Shown here piece after piece: positions 44,860-52,896 of a DNA stretch of 64,000 nucleotides. Source of the DNA: Segnochrobactrum spirostomi (GTDB lineage Bacteria; Pseudomonadota; Alphaproteobacteria; Rhizobiales; Segnochrobactraceae). A program made the translations under genes and the position numbers. The stretch spans positions 1,528,490 to 1,592,489 of the forward strand of contig NZ_VWNA01000001.1 of the NCBI RefSeq assembly GCF_009600605.1. The letters are read 5' to 3'. The notes below the pieces were generated by a model. The model was not told where the DNA came from and made no database searches. It saw nothing but the letters and a program-made list of their open reading frames with translations. The stretch's first letter is position 1. Every line of letters starts with the position of its first letter.

Positions 44860-45170
44860 GGGTCCATGTCCTTCAGCACCTGCTTGAGCGCATCGACCCG
44901 AGACGGCCAGAATGCGCGATATCTCGCGAGCCACTCCACGACAGCAATAAGCCCCGCGGGATCGAGCTCGTAATGGACGAACCGGCCCCGCTTTTCCTCC
45001 CGCACCAGATTGGCTTGGCGCAGGATGGCGAGATGCTGCGAAATTGCCGGCTGGCTGATCGCCATGCCTTCCCGCAGCGAGCCGGCATTCATGCCGCCAG
45101 TCGCCAGCTTGTCGAGGATCGCGCGGCGGGTCGGGTCCGCCAGGGCGCGGAAAATTTCGTTCTCCGTCAT
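44856..45170 (-). CDS. ArsR family transcriptional regulator
   Basis: A 104-residue winged-helix regulator: MTENEIFRALADPTRRAILDKLATGG, then SQPAISQHLAILRQANLVREEKRGRFVHYELD. It lacks the paired metal-binding cysteines of ArsR/SmtB sensors, so it belongs to the non-metal group usually paired with SRPBCC proteins. The ATG at 45170 is preceded by a palindrome, and the leader is short without a clear Shine-Dalgarno. It overlaps the SRPBCC gene (ATGA) and probably autoregulates the pair. Confidence 0.88.
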   Translation of the reverse strand: MTENEIFRALADPTRRAILDKLATGGMNAGSLREGMAISQPAISQHLAILRQANLVREEKRGRFVHYELDPAGLIAVVEWLARYRAFWPSRVDALKQVLKDMDP

Positions 45171-45178
45171 GCCGATAT

Positions 45179-45194
45179 ATAAGTACATACTTAT
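45179..45194. promoter_or_regulatory. ArsR-type operator ATAAGTA-CA-TACTTAT
   Basis: A perfect seven-base inverted repeat with a two-base spacer, nine bases before the ArsR start codon, is AT-rich in an otherwise very GC-rich sequence. The position and symmetry fit autorepression. Confidence 0.75.
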
Positions 45195-45431
45195 GTGATT
45201 CGCAAACCCGAATCCGCCTCCCGCAACGGACCGCGCGGTTTCCGGTAGATCGGTGCGGCGCCGGGTGCGCTGTCGCGCGTTCATCGCTCGAGCGCCCCTA
45301 ACGGCTGCATCACGCTCGGGATTGCGTTTTTTTGAACATGCGCTTACCGACCGCGTTTCCCTGCGGTCGAATTATCCGTAAGTGTGCGGGCCTCGGCAGC
45401 AGATCGGCCGCGCGACAGAAGGACCTTCGCG

Positions 45432-45752
45432 ATGGACTTCCTCAAGATGATGACCAAGGCCAAGCAGCTCCAGGAGCGCATGGGCTCGTTGCAGGAGGAG
45501 GTCGCCGCGATCGAGGTCGAGGGCGTCTCCGGCGGCGGCCTCGTCAAGGTGACGCTCACCGGCAAGGGCGATCTCAAGGCGCTGTCGGTCGATCCCTCGC
45601 TCCTCAAGGCCGACGAGAAAGAGATCCTCGAAGACCTCATCCTCGCCGCCCACGCCGACGCCCGCCAGAAGGCCGAGGGCCTGCTCGCCGAGCGCACCCA
45701 GGCCTTGATGGGCGACATCGGCCTGCCGGCCGGCTTCAAGCTGCCGTTCTGA
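45432..45752 (+). CDS. ybaB: YbaB/EbfC nucleoid-associated protein
   Basis: A 106-residue protein of the YbaB/EbfC family. It opens MDFLKMMTKAKQLQERMGSLQEE and has the GLVKVTLTGKGDLKALSVDP core. The family forms dimers that bind DNA and are encoded between dnaX and recR in most bacteria. Here clpP and the ArsR pair lie between it and dnaX, and an extra AT-rich gene between it and recR. AAGGA precedes the ATG. Confidence 0.93.
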   Translation: MDFLKMMTKAKQLQERMGSLQEEVAAIEVEGVSGGGLVKVTLTGKGDLKALSVDPSLLKADEKEILEDLILAAHADARQKAEGLLAERTQALMGDIGLPAGFKLPF

Positions 45753-45759
45753 GGCCGCA

Positions 45760-46299
45760 ATGGAAACGCTTGTCAGTATTGTAGAAAGTGCAAACTTCTG
45801 GGGCTTGGTAGTTGGCATTATCCTATCCCCTATAGTAGCCTTACTTTCCATTAGGCTGACAGAGGCGGAGCGCCGAAAGACGCTCCGCAGGAATGCATTT
45901 CTGTTTTTAATCGCCACAATCGAGAACACGATCGAGTCATCAGAGATCCTATTAAGCGAATACAGGTCTTCATCAATAATATATTTCGATCTCATTGAAG
46001 TCCTAAAGGATGAAGTCGGTCTCTATTCTAGACAGAGAGAAAGTATATTTATAGTCTGAGAGAAGAATATCGAGAGAGAAGTTGATCAATACTTTCGCCG
46101 CGTCCGAATTACAGCAACACGCCTCGCTTCATTTCAAACGTCGATATATAATACAGAGAAGAATGAAAAGATTTCTGATGAACAGAGAACTGCGCTAATT
46201 CAAAGCTCGAGGCGGATAATTGACGACTTCAACCAAGAGTTAAGAGTCCAGACTGCAATCGGCCGCAATCTAATTTCCAAAATTGCCCAGTTGAAATGA
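45760..46299 (+). pseudogene. AT-rich hypothetical membrane protein with an in-frame TGA
   Basis: A reading frame of 179 codons starts 8 bases after ybaB and ends in TGA overlapping the recR ATG (ATGA). One TGA at 46057-46059 interrupts it after residue 99; the same frame then runs on without another stop. The first part has a membrane helix (FWGLVVGIILSPIVALLSI) and the second is charged and helical (NIEREVDQYFRRVRITATRL). Base composition is far more AT-rich than its surroundings, pointing to acquisition. It may be a recent pseudogene, a truncated 99-residue gene, or a readthrough product. No family is recognised. Confidence 0.65.
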
Positions 46300-46901
46300 A
46301 ACGTTCCGTCACCGGCCCCGAAATCGAGCGGCTGATCCAGTTGCTCGCGCGCCTGCCGGGCCTCGGCCCACGCTCGGCACGCCGGGCGGCGCTCGCGCTC
46401 GTCAAGAAGCGCGAGCAATTGCTGGTGCCGCTCGCCGCCGCGCTCGGCACGGTCGCCGAGAGCGTCAGGGTCTGCTCGACCTGCGGCAACGTCGATACCT
46501 CGGACCCCTGCACCATCTGCACCGATCCGAAGCGCGATCCGAGCGTGATCGTGGTGGTCGAGGACGTCGCCGATCTGTGGGCGCTCGAGCGTGCCGGCGC
46601 GGTCGATGCGCGCTATCACGTGCTCGGCGGCACCCTCTCCGCCCTCGACGGCATCGGCCCGGACGATCTGCGCATCGGCCAACTCGTCGAACGCGCCGCC
46701 GACCCGGCGGTGAAGGAAGTCATCATCGCCGTCAATGCGACGGTCGAGGGCCAGACCACGGCCCATTACATCACCGACCAGCTCGAGGGCACGGGCGTGG
46801 CGATCTCCCGCCTGGCCCACGGCGTGCCGGTCGGCGGCGAGCTCGATTATCTCGACGAAGGCACGCTGTCCGCCGCCATCCGCCAGCGCCGGCCGTTCTG
46901 A
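46296..46901 (+). CDS. recR: Recombination mediator protein RecR
   Basis: A 201-residue RecR. The helix-hairpin-helix [17 protein letters not shown] opens the protein. A zinc finger of four Cys spans [19 protein letters not shown], and a Toprim domain ([15 protein letters not shown] onwards) is followed by a C-terminal Walker-B-like end. It works with RecO and RecF in loading RecA on gapped DNA. The start overlaps the stop of the preceding AT-rich gene by the ATGA arrangement. Confidence 0.95.
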   Translation: MKRSVTGPEIERLIQLLARLPGLGPRSARRAALALVKKREQLLVPLAAALGTVAESVRVCSTCGNVDTSDPCTICTDPKRDPSVIVVVEDVADLWALERAGAVDARYHVLGGTLSALDGIGPDDLRIGQLVERAADPAVKEVIIAVNATVEGQTTAHYITDQLEGTGVAISRLAHGVPVGGELDYLDEGTLSAAIRQRRPF

Positions 46902-46925
46902 CGCCGCCACTGAGCACTGCGCCGC

Positions 46926-47969
46926 TCAGGATTGCGCCGCCATCCGCCGGGCGGCGCGGCCGAGGAAGAGCGGCTTCAGCATCACCACGAGCACGATCAG
47001 CACGACGACGCCCGTCAGCATGCCGGCGAGGCGCTCGATCGCCGGCGTGATGGAGGTCGGCGCGCCCGGGCCCGTGATCATGCCCAGAATGAAAGCGATG
47101 CCGCCCTGGGTGCCGACATAGGCGAACCGGCTGGTGCTGTGGTGGAGACGGGCGAGCCCCCAGATGCCGGCCCCGAACCCGATCGACCAGGCGATGAGGG
47201 ATTGCGGCAGGAGGAGCGCGCCGGCGATGCCGAGGGCGCCGCCGAGGACACAGCCGACGATGCGGTGGAGCCCGCGCACCTCCATCCGCCCGACCTCCCG
47301 GTCCATCAGGGCGGCGACGCTGACGATCGCCTGGGCGACGCTCGGCAGGTCGGTGAAGGTCCACAGGATCAGGATCGTCGCGGTGGCGACGCCGGACAGG
47401 ATCGCCGTGTGCTCGATGTCGAGGCGCTCGGCCACCCCCGTCGCGGCCGGCGCGGGCGGCGGCGTGCCGATCAGGCGGCCGAACAGGAGCGTCGAGATCA
47501 GGTGGGCGAGAACGCCCGCGGAAATCTCCATCGCCCGCGCCGTGGCGAGGCGGAAGAGGTCGTCGGTGCCGCTGGCGTTGCCGACCACGATCATGGTGGC
47601 GGTGACGCCGAACATGATCCAGGCATAGCCGTAGGCGGAGACGAAGCGCCGCGCCGTGGAGACGCCGACGAGGACGGAGAGGAAGGCGATCTGCTCCGCG
47701 GGCTCGCCCGCCGTCCAGACCGCGAGCCAGAACCCGACGAAGCAGCCGGCGGCCGTGCCGGCGAGCCGCAGCACCGCCTTGGTGAGGGCAGCGCGATGAT
47801 CGGGTTGCGCCAGGATCCACGCCGAGATCGCCGCCCAATAGGGGTCGGGTAGCCAGGCGAGGAAGGCGATCATCGCGGCGAGCCACACGCTGAAGGCCGT
47901 GAGCACCGCCTGCCGCTCGACGATCGGCGCCCCGAGCGCGAGGCTCGTGGGATCCGCCACGCCGGTCAC
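46926..47969 (-). CDS. FUSC family (AaeB-like) membrane transporter
   Basis: A 347-residue integral membrane protein with two blocks of hydrophobic helices separated by a hydrophilic stretch, as in FUSC/ArAE (AaeB) efflux proteins; the N-terminal FLAWLPDPYWAAISAWILAQP is typical. It uses GTG at 47969. It is 347 residues long, shorter than E. coli AaeB (about 650). It lies 16 bases downstream of an HlyD-type gene, giving the usual AaeA-AaeB pair for export of aromatic acids or related compounds. Confidence 0.78.
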   Translation of the reverse strand: MTGVADPTSLALGAPIVERQAVLTAFSVWLAAMIAFLAWLPDPYWAAISAWILAQPDHRAALTKAVLRLAGTAAGCFVGFWLAVWTAGEPAEQIAFLSVLVGVSTARRFVSAYGYAWIMFGVTATMIVVGNASGTDDLFRLATARAMEISAGVLAHLISTLLFGRLIGTPPPAPAATGVAERLDIEHTAILSGVATATILILWTFTDLPSVAQAIVSVAALMDREVGRMEVRGLHRIVGCVLGGALGIAGALLLPQSLIAWSIGFGAGIWGLARLHHSTSRFAYVGTQGGIAFILGMITGPGAPTSITPAIERLAGMLTGVVVLIVLVVMLKPLFLGRAARRMAAQS

Positions 47970-47985
47970 CGCCCGCGCCGCCGCC

Positions 47986-48977
47986 TCACGACGGCCCTCC
48001 CATGAAGGTCACGACGCTCGCGTCCGCCCCGGCGAACAGCCGGCGCCGCTTCGGCAGGTCGCCGAGGTCGATCTCGACCGGAAAGCGGCGTTGCAGCCGC
48101 ACCCAATCGGTGTCGACGCCGACATAAGGCAGCGGGTTGGTCGGGTCCTGGTGGCGCGCGATGCCGCGGGCGACGCCCCGCACCGTCCCGACATGGATCG
48201 CCCACGGGTCCGAGGCGAGGCGGACATAGACCACCTGCCCCGGCTTCAGGTTCGCGACATATTCCTCCTGGAGGTTCGCCACCACGCGCCAGCCGTCGTT
48301 GGTCACCAGTGCGACCACCGTGTCGCCGACCTTCACATAATCCCCGGCTTGGCGACGAAGGGGGCGACGTAGCCGTCCGCGGGGGCGTGGACCTCGGTCC
48401 GCGACAGATCGTACTGGGCCGATTGCAGCGACGCCTCGGCGACGCCGGTCGCGGCGGCGGCGACCGTGACCTCGCTGCGTGTCGCCGCCTCCCCGGCCCG
48501 CGCGGAGGCGAGCGCGGCGTTTGCGGTGTCGAGATCGCGCACCGTGTCGTCGCTCTCCTGCTCGGAGATGAACCCGCTCACCGCGAGCTGCGAGAGCCGG
48601 CGCTGGCGCAGCGCGGCGTCGCTGCGGCGGGCTTCGGCGGCGGCCACCGCGGCCTGCGCCACGGCGACCTTCTGCCCGGCCGCCTTCTCCTCGGCGCGGG
48701 CGAGGGCGAGGGTAGCCTGCGCCTTGGCGACGGCGATCTGATAGGGGCGCGGATCGAGGGAGAACAGGAGGTCGCCCGCCTTCACCGCCTGATCGCGGCC
48801 GACGGCGATGCGCGCGATGCGGCCGTCGACCTCGGGGGCGAGTTCCACGACGTCGGTCGCGACATAGCCGTCCCACGTATAGGCGACGAAGCTGGTGACG
48901 AGTTCGTAGAGGACGAAGGCGAGGACGAGCAGTCCGAACACCGACCATCCGAGATGTGCCTTGAAGAAGGCCCGCAT
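47986..48977 (-). pseudogene. HlyD/AaeA-type membrane fusion protein, frameshifted
   Basis: The N-terminal part (MRAFFKAHLGWSVFGLLVLAF, one membrane helix, then biotinyl-lipoyl segment LAPEVDGRIARIAVGRDQAVKAGDLLFSLD and a coiled-coil) ends prematurely at VAKPGIM. The other frame continues with DYVKVGDTVVALVTNDGWRVVANLQEEYVANLKPG. One base added to the GGGG run near 48340 restores 330 residues. GGAGGA precedes the ATG at 48977. It pairs with the FUSC gene as an efflux system. Homopolymer error is the simplest explanation of the break. Confidence 0.82.
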
Positions 48978-49035
48978 GCATCCTCCTCCGCCATAGAGCC
49001 TTCTTGCCCGAGGCGCCGGAGGGGCACAAGCGCGC

Positions 49036-49068
49036 ACAAAAAAAGCCCGCGTGAACGACACGCGGGCT
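49036..49068 (-). terminator. Rho-independent terminator of the amt operon
   Basis: AGCCCGCGT and ACGCGGGCT pair across a seven-base loop (49044-49068), followed on the minus strand by seven T residues. A second GC hairpin, GCCGGCCGCC-CGGA-GGCGGCCGGC, lies nearer the amt stop at 49101-49124. Confidence 0.9.
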
Positions 49069-49137
49069 CAAGGCTCAGGAGGAATTCCGAAGCGGACGAC
49101 GCCGGCCGCCCGGAGGCGGCCGGCGAAGAGAGATGGC

Positions 49138-50541
49138 TCAGCTGTGATAGGCCGCTTCGCCGTGGGCGGTGATGTCGAGACCCTCGCGCTCGGCCTCGAC
49201 CGGCACGCGCAGGCCGATCACGAGATCGACGATCTTGTAGAGGATCGCCGAGCCGATGCCCGACCACAGGATGGTGACGCCGACCGCCTTGAGCTGGGCG
49301 ATGACCTGCGTGGCGTAGCCCGGGAAGGTCGCCGCGAAGTCCGGGGTCGAGTAGTCGACGATGCCGGCGCCGCCGAGCGAGGGCGAGACCAGGATGCCGG
49401 TCGCGATGGCGCCGACGATGCCGCCGACGCCATGGACGCCGAACACGTCGAGGCTGTCGTCATAGCCGAGGGCGTTCTTCACGGTGGTCACGAAGAACAC
49501 GCAGATCGGGGAGACGATGAGGCCGAGGATGATCGAGCCCATCGGGCCGGCGAAGCCGCAGGCCGGGGTGACGGCGACGAGGCCGGCGACGGCGCCCGAG
49601 ATGATGCCGAGGAGGCTCGGCTTACCCTTGATCGCCCATTCGACGAACATCCACGACACCGAGGCGGCGGCGGTGGCGAGCAGGGTGTTGATCGCGGCGA
49701 GCGCGGCGCCACCGTTCGATTCGAGGTTCGAACCGGCGTTGAAGCCGAACCAGCCGACCCACAGCAGGGCGGCGCCGACCATGGAGAGGGTGAGCGAGTG
49801 CGGCGGCAGCGGCTCCTTGCCGTAGCCCACGCGCTTGCCGATCAGGATGCAGCCGACGAGGCCGGCCATACCGGCGTTGATGTGCACGACGGTGCCGCCG
49901 GCGAAGTCGAGCGCGCCGAACGAGAAGATCAGGCCGGCCGGATCGGCGTAGGCGCTCGGGCCGCCCCAGAACCACACCATGTGGGCCATCGGGAAGTAGA
50001 TGAAGGTCGCCCACAGGGCGATGAACAGCAGCAGCGCCGAGAACTTGATGCGCTCGGCGAAGGCGCCGACGATCAGGGCCGGGGTGATGGCCGCGAAGGT
50101 GCCCTGGAAGAAGATGTAGACGAACTCGGGGATCACCACGCCCTTCGAGAAGGTCTCGACGGTCGACGACGGCGTGATGCCGGCGAGGAAGGCCTTGGAG
50201 AAGCCGCCGATGAAGGAGTTGAGACCGCCGCCGGCGGTGAAGGTCAGCGAGTAGCCGTAGACCGCCCACAGCACCAGCACCATCGAGGTGATGGCGAAGC
50301 ACTGGCTGAGCATGGAGGCCATGTTCTTGGTGCGCACGAGGCCGCCGTAGAACAGCGCGAGGCCGGGCACCGACATCATCAGAACGAGGACGCTCGAAAT
50401 CAGCATCCAGCTCGTGTCGCCCTTGTCCGGGGTCGGAACCGCCGGCGCGGCCGGTGTCGTCTGCGCATAGGCCGTTCCGGCGGCGAGGAGACAAAGCGCC
50501 GCTGCGGGTAGGACCCGGCGCGCGATGGCGTCAATCTTCAT
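49138..50541 (-). CDS. amt: Ammonium transporter
   Basis: A 467-residue Amt/MEP/Rh protein. An N-terminal signal peptide ends near ALCLLAAGTAYAQ. Eleven membrane helices follow, with DKGDTSWMLISSVLVLMMSVPGLALFYGG, GAFAERIKFSAL, DFAGGTVVHINAGMAGL (first pore His) and DVFGVHGVGGIVGAIATG (second pore His). It conducts ammonium and is blocked by GlnK when nitrogen is ample. It lies 41 bases downstream of glnK. Confidence 0.95.
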   Translation of the reverse strand: MKIDAIARRVLPAAALCLLAAGTAYAQTTPAAPAVPTPDKGDTSWMLISSVLVLMMSVPGLALFYGGLVRTKNMASMLSQCFAITSMVLVLWAVYGYSLTFTAGGGLNSFIGGFSKAFLAGITPSSTVETFSKGVVIPEFVYIFFQGTFAAITPALIVGAFAERIKFSALLLFIALWATFIYFPMAHMVWFWGGPSAYADPAGLIFSFGALDFAGGTVVHINAGMAGLVGCILIGKRVGYGKEPLPPHSLTLSMVGAALLWVGWFGFNAGSNLESNGGAALAAINTLLATAAASVSWMFVEWAIKGKPSLLGIISGAVAGLVAVTPACGFAGPMGSIILGLIVSPICVFFVTTVKNALGYDDSLDVFGVHGVGGIVGAIATGILVSPSLGGAGIVDYSTPDFAATFPGYATQVIAQLKAVGVTILWSGIGSAILYKIVDLVIGLRVPVEAEREGLDITAHGEAAYHS

Positions 50542-50582
50542 GAGGGAAATCTCCTGAGAGACAAGGTCAAAAGGCGGGAGGA

Positions 50583-50924
<342 letters not shown>

Positions 50925-50974
50925 CTATCCCTGCTCGCCTCGTGGTCGGGGCCTCACAGCCCGTGCACCTCCCC

Positions 50975-50992
50975 AATCAAATCGCGTGCCAA
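50975..50992 (-). promoter_or_regulatory. Sigma-54-like promoter upstream of glnK-amt
   Basis: On the minus strand TTGGCACG-CGAT-TTGATT has a perfect -24 element but GA instead of the invariant GC at -12. The gene set is a classical NtrC/RpoN target, which raises the likelihood. No clear NtrC site was recognised. Confidence 0.4.
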
Positions 50993-51113
50993 CACGGGGC
51001 GTTCGGGAACCGGGGCGTGTGCGGGGGATTGAAAAAGGTTAACGGAGAGACGGCTCGCGATGCGGAGCGGACTATCGTCAGTCGGCTCTTTCCAAAGCCA
51101 CGAAGGCGGCCGC

Positions 51114-51162
51114 CCTCTTCTCCCCGCAGGGGAGAAGGTGCCCCGAAGGGGCGGATGAGGGG
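51114..51162. repeat. Dispersed palindromic repeat, family A copy 2
   Basis: CTTCTCCCC-GCA-GGGGAGAAG followed by GCCCCGAAGGGGC and GGATGAGGGG. It faces copy 3 at 51213 in inverted orientation about 50 bases away, so the two can form one large cruciform or hairpin. Confidence 0.75.
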
Positions 51163-51212
51163 TCTAAGAACTCAGAAAATCTGGGAAATTCGGCGATGCT
51201 CGGGGGATTCGG

Positions 51213-51264
51213 CCCCTCATCCGGCCCTGTCGGGCCACCTTCTCCCCGCTCGCGGGGAGAAGGG
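51213..51264. repeat. Dispersed palindromic repeat, family A copy 3
   Basis: CCCCTCATCC, GGCCCTGTCGGGCC and CCTTCTCCCC-GCTCG-CGGGGAGAAGG. It is the inverse of copies 1 and 2. It lies between the two PII genes. Confidence 0.75.
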
Positions 51265-51332
51265 AGCGGAGAGGCCGAGTTCGGAAACGACCTCAGGCGA
51301 GCCGAAAGACGACGAGGCGAGCTCGCCGCCGC

Positions 51333-51671
51333 TCAGAGGGCGTCGTGATCGGTCTCGCCGGTACGGATGCGCACCGCGCGGTCGATGTCGTGGACGAAGA
51401 TTTTGCCGTCGCCGATATGGCCGGTCCGGGCGCTCGCGGTGATGGCGGAAACGACCGCGTCGACCCGTTCCGCGGGCACCACCACCTCGACGCGGAGCTT
51501 CGGGATGAACGACACCGAATATTCCGCACCGCGGTAGATCTCGGTATGGCCGCGCTGGCGTCCGTGACCCTTCACCTCGGTGATGGTCAGGCCCTCCAGG
51601 CCGAGCCCACTCAAGGCATCACGCACTTCCGTGAGCTTGAACGGCTTGATGATGGCGATGACGATCTTCAT
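51333..51671 (-). CDS. Second PII signal protein (GlnK/GlnB type)
   Basis: A 112-residue PII protein with Tyr51 in [10 protein letters not shown] and the C-terminal [26 protein letters not shown]. It is largely identical in layout to GlnK next door and probably arose by duplication. It has its own promoter region, separated from glnK by paired repeats. It is not next to glnA, so it may be another GlnK rather than classical GlnB. Confidence 0.9.
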   Translation of the reverse strand: MKIVIAIIKPFKLTEVRDALSGLGLEGLTITEVKGHGRQRGHTEIYRGAEYSVSFIPKLRVEVVVPAERVDAVVSAITASARTGHIGDGKIFVHDIDRAVRIRTGETDHDAL

Positions 51672-51736
51672 CGGCCGTTTCCCCCGGACGCGTCGAATCG
51701 AGCCTTCCCTTTATCCTAGGGGAGCCTGCGTCTTGT

Positions 51737-51763
51737 GCAATGCATTGCTGCGCATTTGGCGCA
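51737..51763. promoter_or_regulatory. Two adjacent palindromes upstream of the second PII gene
   Basis: GCAATGCATTGC (51737-51748) is a 12-base perfect palindrome, directly followed by TGCGC-ATTTG-GCGCA (51749-51763). On the minus strand TTGCAC (51742-51737) and TAGGAT (51720-51715), 16 bases apart, form a possible sigma-70 promoter, so the sites would sit at or just upstream of its -35. The second is shorter than the NtrC site TGCAC-N7-GTGCA. Confidence 0.45.
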
Positions 51764-51843
51764 CGAGAGGCGTTCATCACCGAATTTGCTCAAATATTAG
51801 GCGAACGTTCGTTTCGTGGGCAGGCCCGTCACGGCTTCGCCGC

Positions 51844-52767
51844 TCAATCGCCGCGGATCAGCCCCTCCTGCACCGCCGATGCGACGAGGCGCCCCGCACG
51901 ATCGAACACAAGCCCGCGATTGTAGCCGCGGGCGCCGCCGGAGGTCGGGCTGTCCTGGTGGTAGAGCAGCCAGTCGTCGGCCCGGAAGGGACGGTGGAAC
52001 CACATCGCATGGTCGAGGCTCGCCACTTCGAGATCGGGATCGAGCGGCGGCCGGCCGTGGGCGAACAGCGAGGTGTCGAGCAGCGTCACGTCGGATGCAT
52101 AGGCGAGCGCGCAGCGGTGGATTGCCGGATCGTCCGGCAGCCGCCCATTGATCCGCACCCAGATGTCCTGCACCGGCGCGAGGGGCTCCCGCGTCGTGTA
52201 GTGCTTGAGGTCGACGGGGCGCAGATCGACGAGCCGGTCGCGCTTGAAAAAGGTGCGCACGAAGGGATGCAGCGTGTCGAGATAGGGCGCCAGCGCGTCG
52301 CGCAAGGGCGCGAGCGTCTCCGGCGGCGGCACGGCGGGCATCGCGACCTGGTGTTCGAGCCCCGGCTCCTCGATGTGGAAGGAGGCCGACATCGCGAAGA
52401 TCGGCCGGCCGTGCTGGACCGCGATCACCCGACGGGTGGTGAAGCTGCGGCCGTCGCGCAGCCGCTCGACCTCGTAGACGATCGGGACAGTGGGATCGCC
52501 GGGTCGGATGAAGTAGGCGTGGAGGGAATGGGCGTTGCGCCCTTCAACGGTTCGCGAGGCGGCGACCAGCGCCTGGCCGATCACCTGCCCGCCGAACACC
52601 CGCTGCCAGCCGTCCTGCGGGCTTGTGCCGCGATAGAGATTCTCCTCGATCGGCTCGAGATTGAGGATGGAGAGCAGTCGGGCGAGTTCCGCGGGCGCGC
52701 TCGCCCCCTCGAGATCCTCGGCCTTGCTCGGTCCCTCTTGGTTCGGCGCGTCGCCCATCATGCTCAC
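51844..52767 (-). CDS. tesB: Acyl-CoA thioesterase II
   Basis: A 307-residue double-hotdog thioesterase. Characteristic segments are YRGTSPQDGWQRVFGGQVIGQALVAA, HSLHAYFIRPGDP, and SLDHAMWFHRPFRADDWLLY near the C-terminus, with Asp in the ASDVTLLDTS region contributing to the catalytic Asp-Thr-Gln set. It releases free fatty acid from medium- and long-chain acyl-CoA. It stands divergent from the UbiH-like gene with 129 bases between. Confidence 0.93.
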   Translation of the reverse strand: MSMMGDAPNQEGPSKAEDLEGASAPAELARLLSILNLEPIEENLYRGTSPQDGWQRVFGGQVIGQALVAASRTVEGRNAHSLHAYFIRPGDPTVPIVYEVERLRDGRSFTTRRVIAVQHGRPIFAMSASFHIEEPGLEHQVAMPAVPPPETLAPLRDALAPYLDTLHPFVRTFFKRDRLVDLRPVDLKHYTTREPLAPVQDIWVRINGRLPDDPAIHRCALAYASDVTLLDTSLFAHGRPPLDPDLEVASLDHAMWFHRPFRADDWLLYHQDSPTSGGARGYNRGLVFDRAGRLVASAVQEGLIRGD

Positions 52768-52896
52768 TCCGTACTCACTGCCATCGCCCCGTGCCGCAGG
52801 CAGACGCGGCGGAACCGCGCGGGGGGCCCGCCGGCGATGTCATCCACCGCCCATGGCGTTATATGACGCTTGGTACGGCAAGCCGAGGATCATGCA

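Noticed and set aside
46057-46059. Selenocysteine at the in-frame TGA
   Set aside because: No SECIS-like hairpin was evident just downstream in the AT-rich sequence and no selenoprotein family is recognised; a nonsense change or error is more likely.
51749-51763. NtrC binding site upstream of the second PII gene
   Set aside because: TGCGC-N5-GCGCA is two bases shorter in span than TGCAC-N7-GTGCA and no sigma-54 promoter follows.
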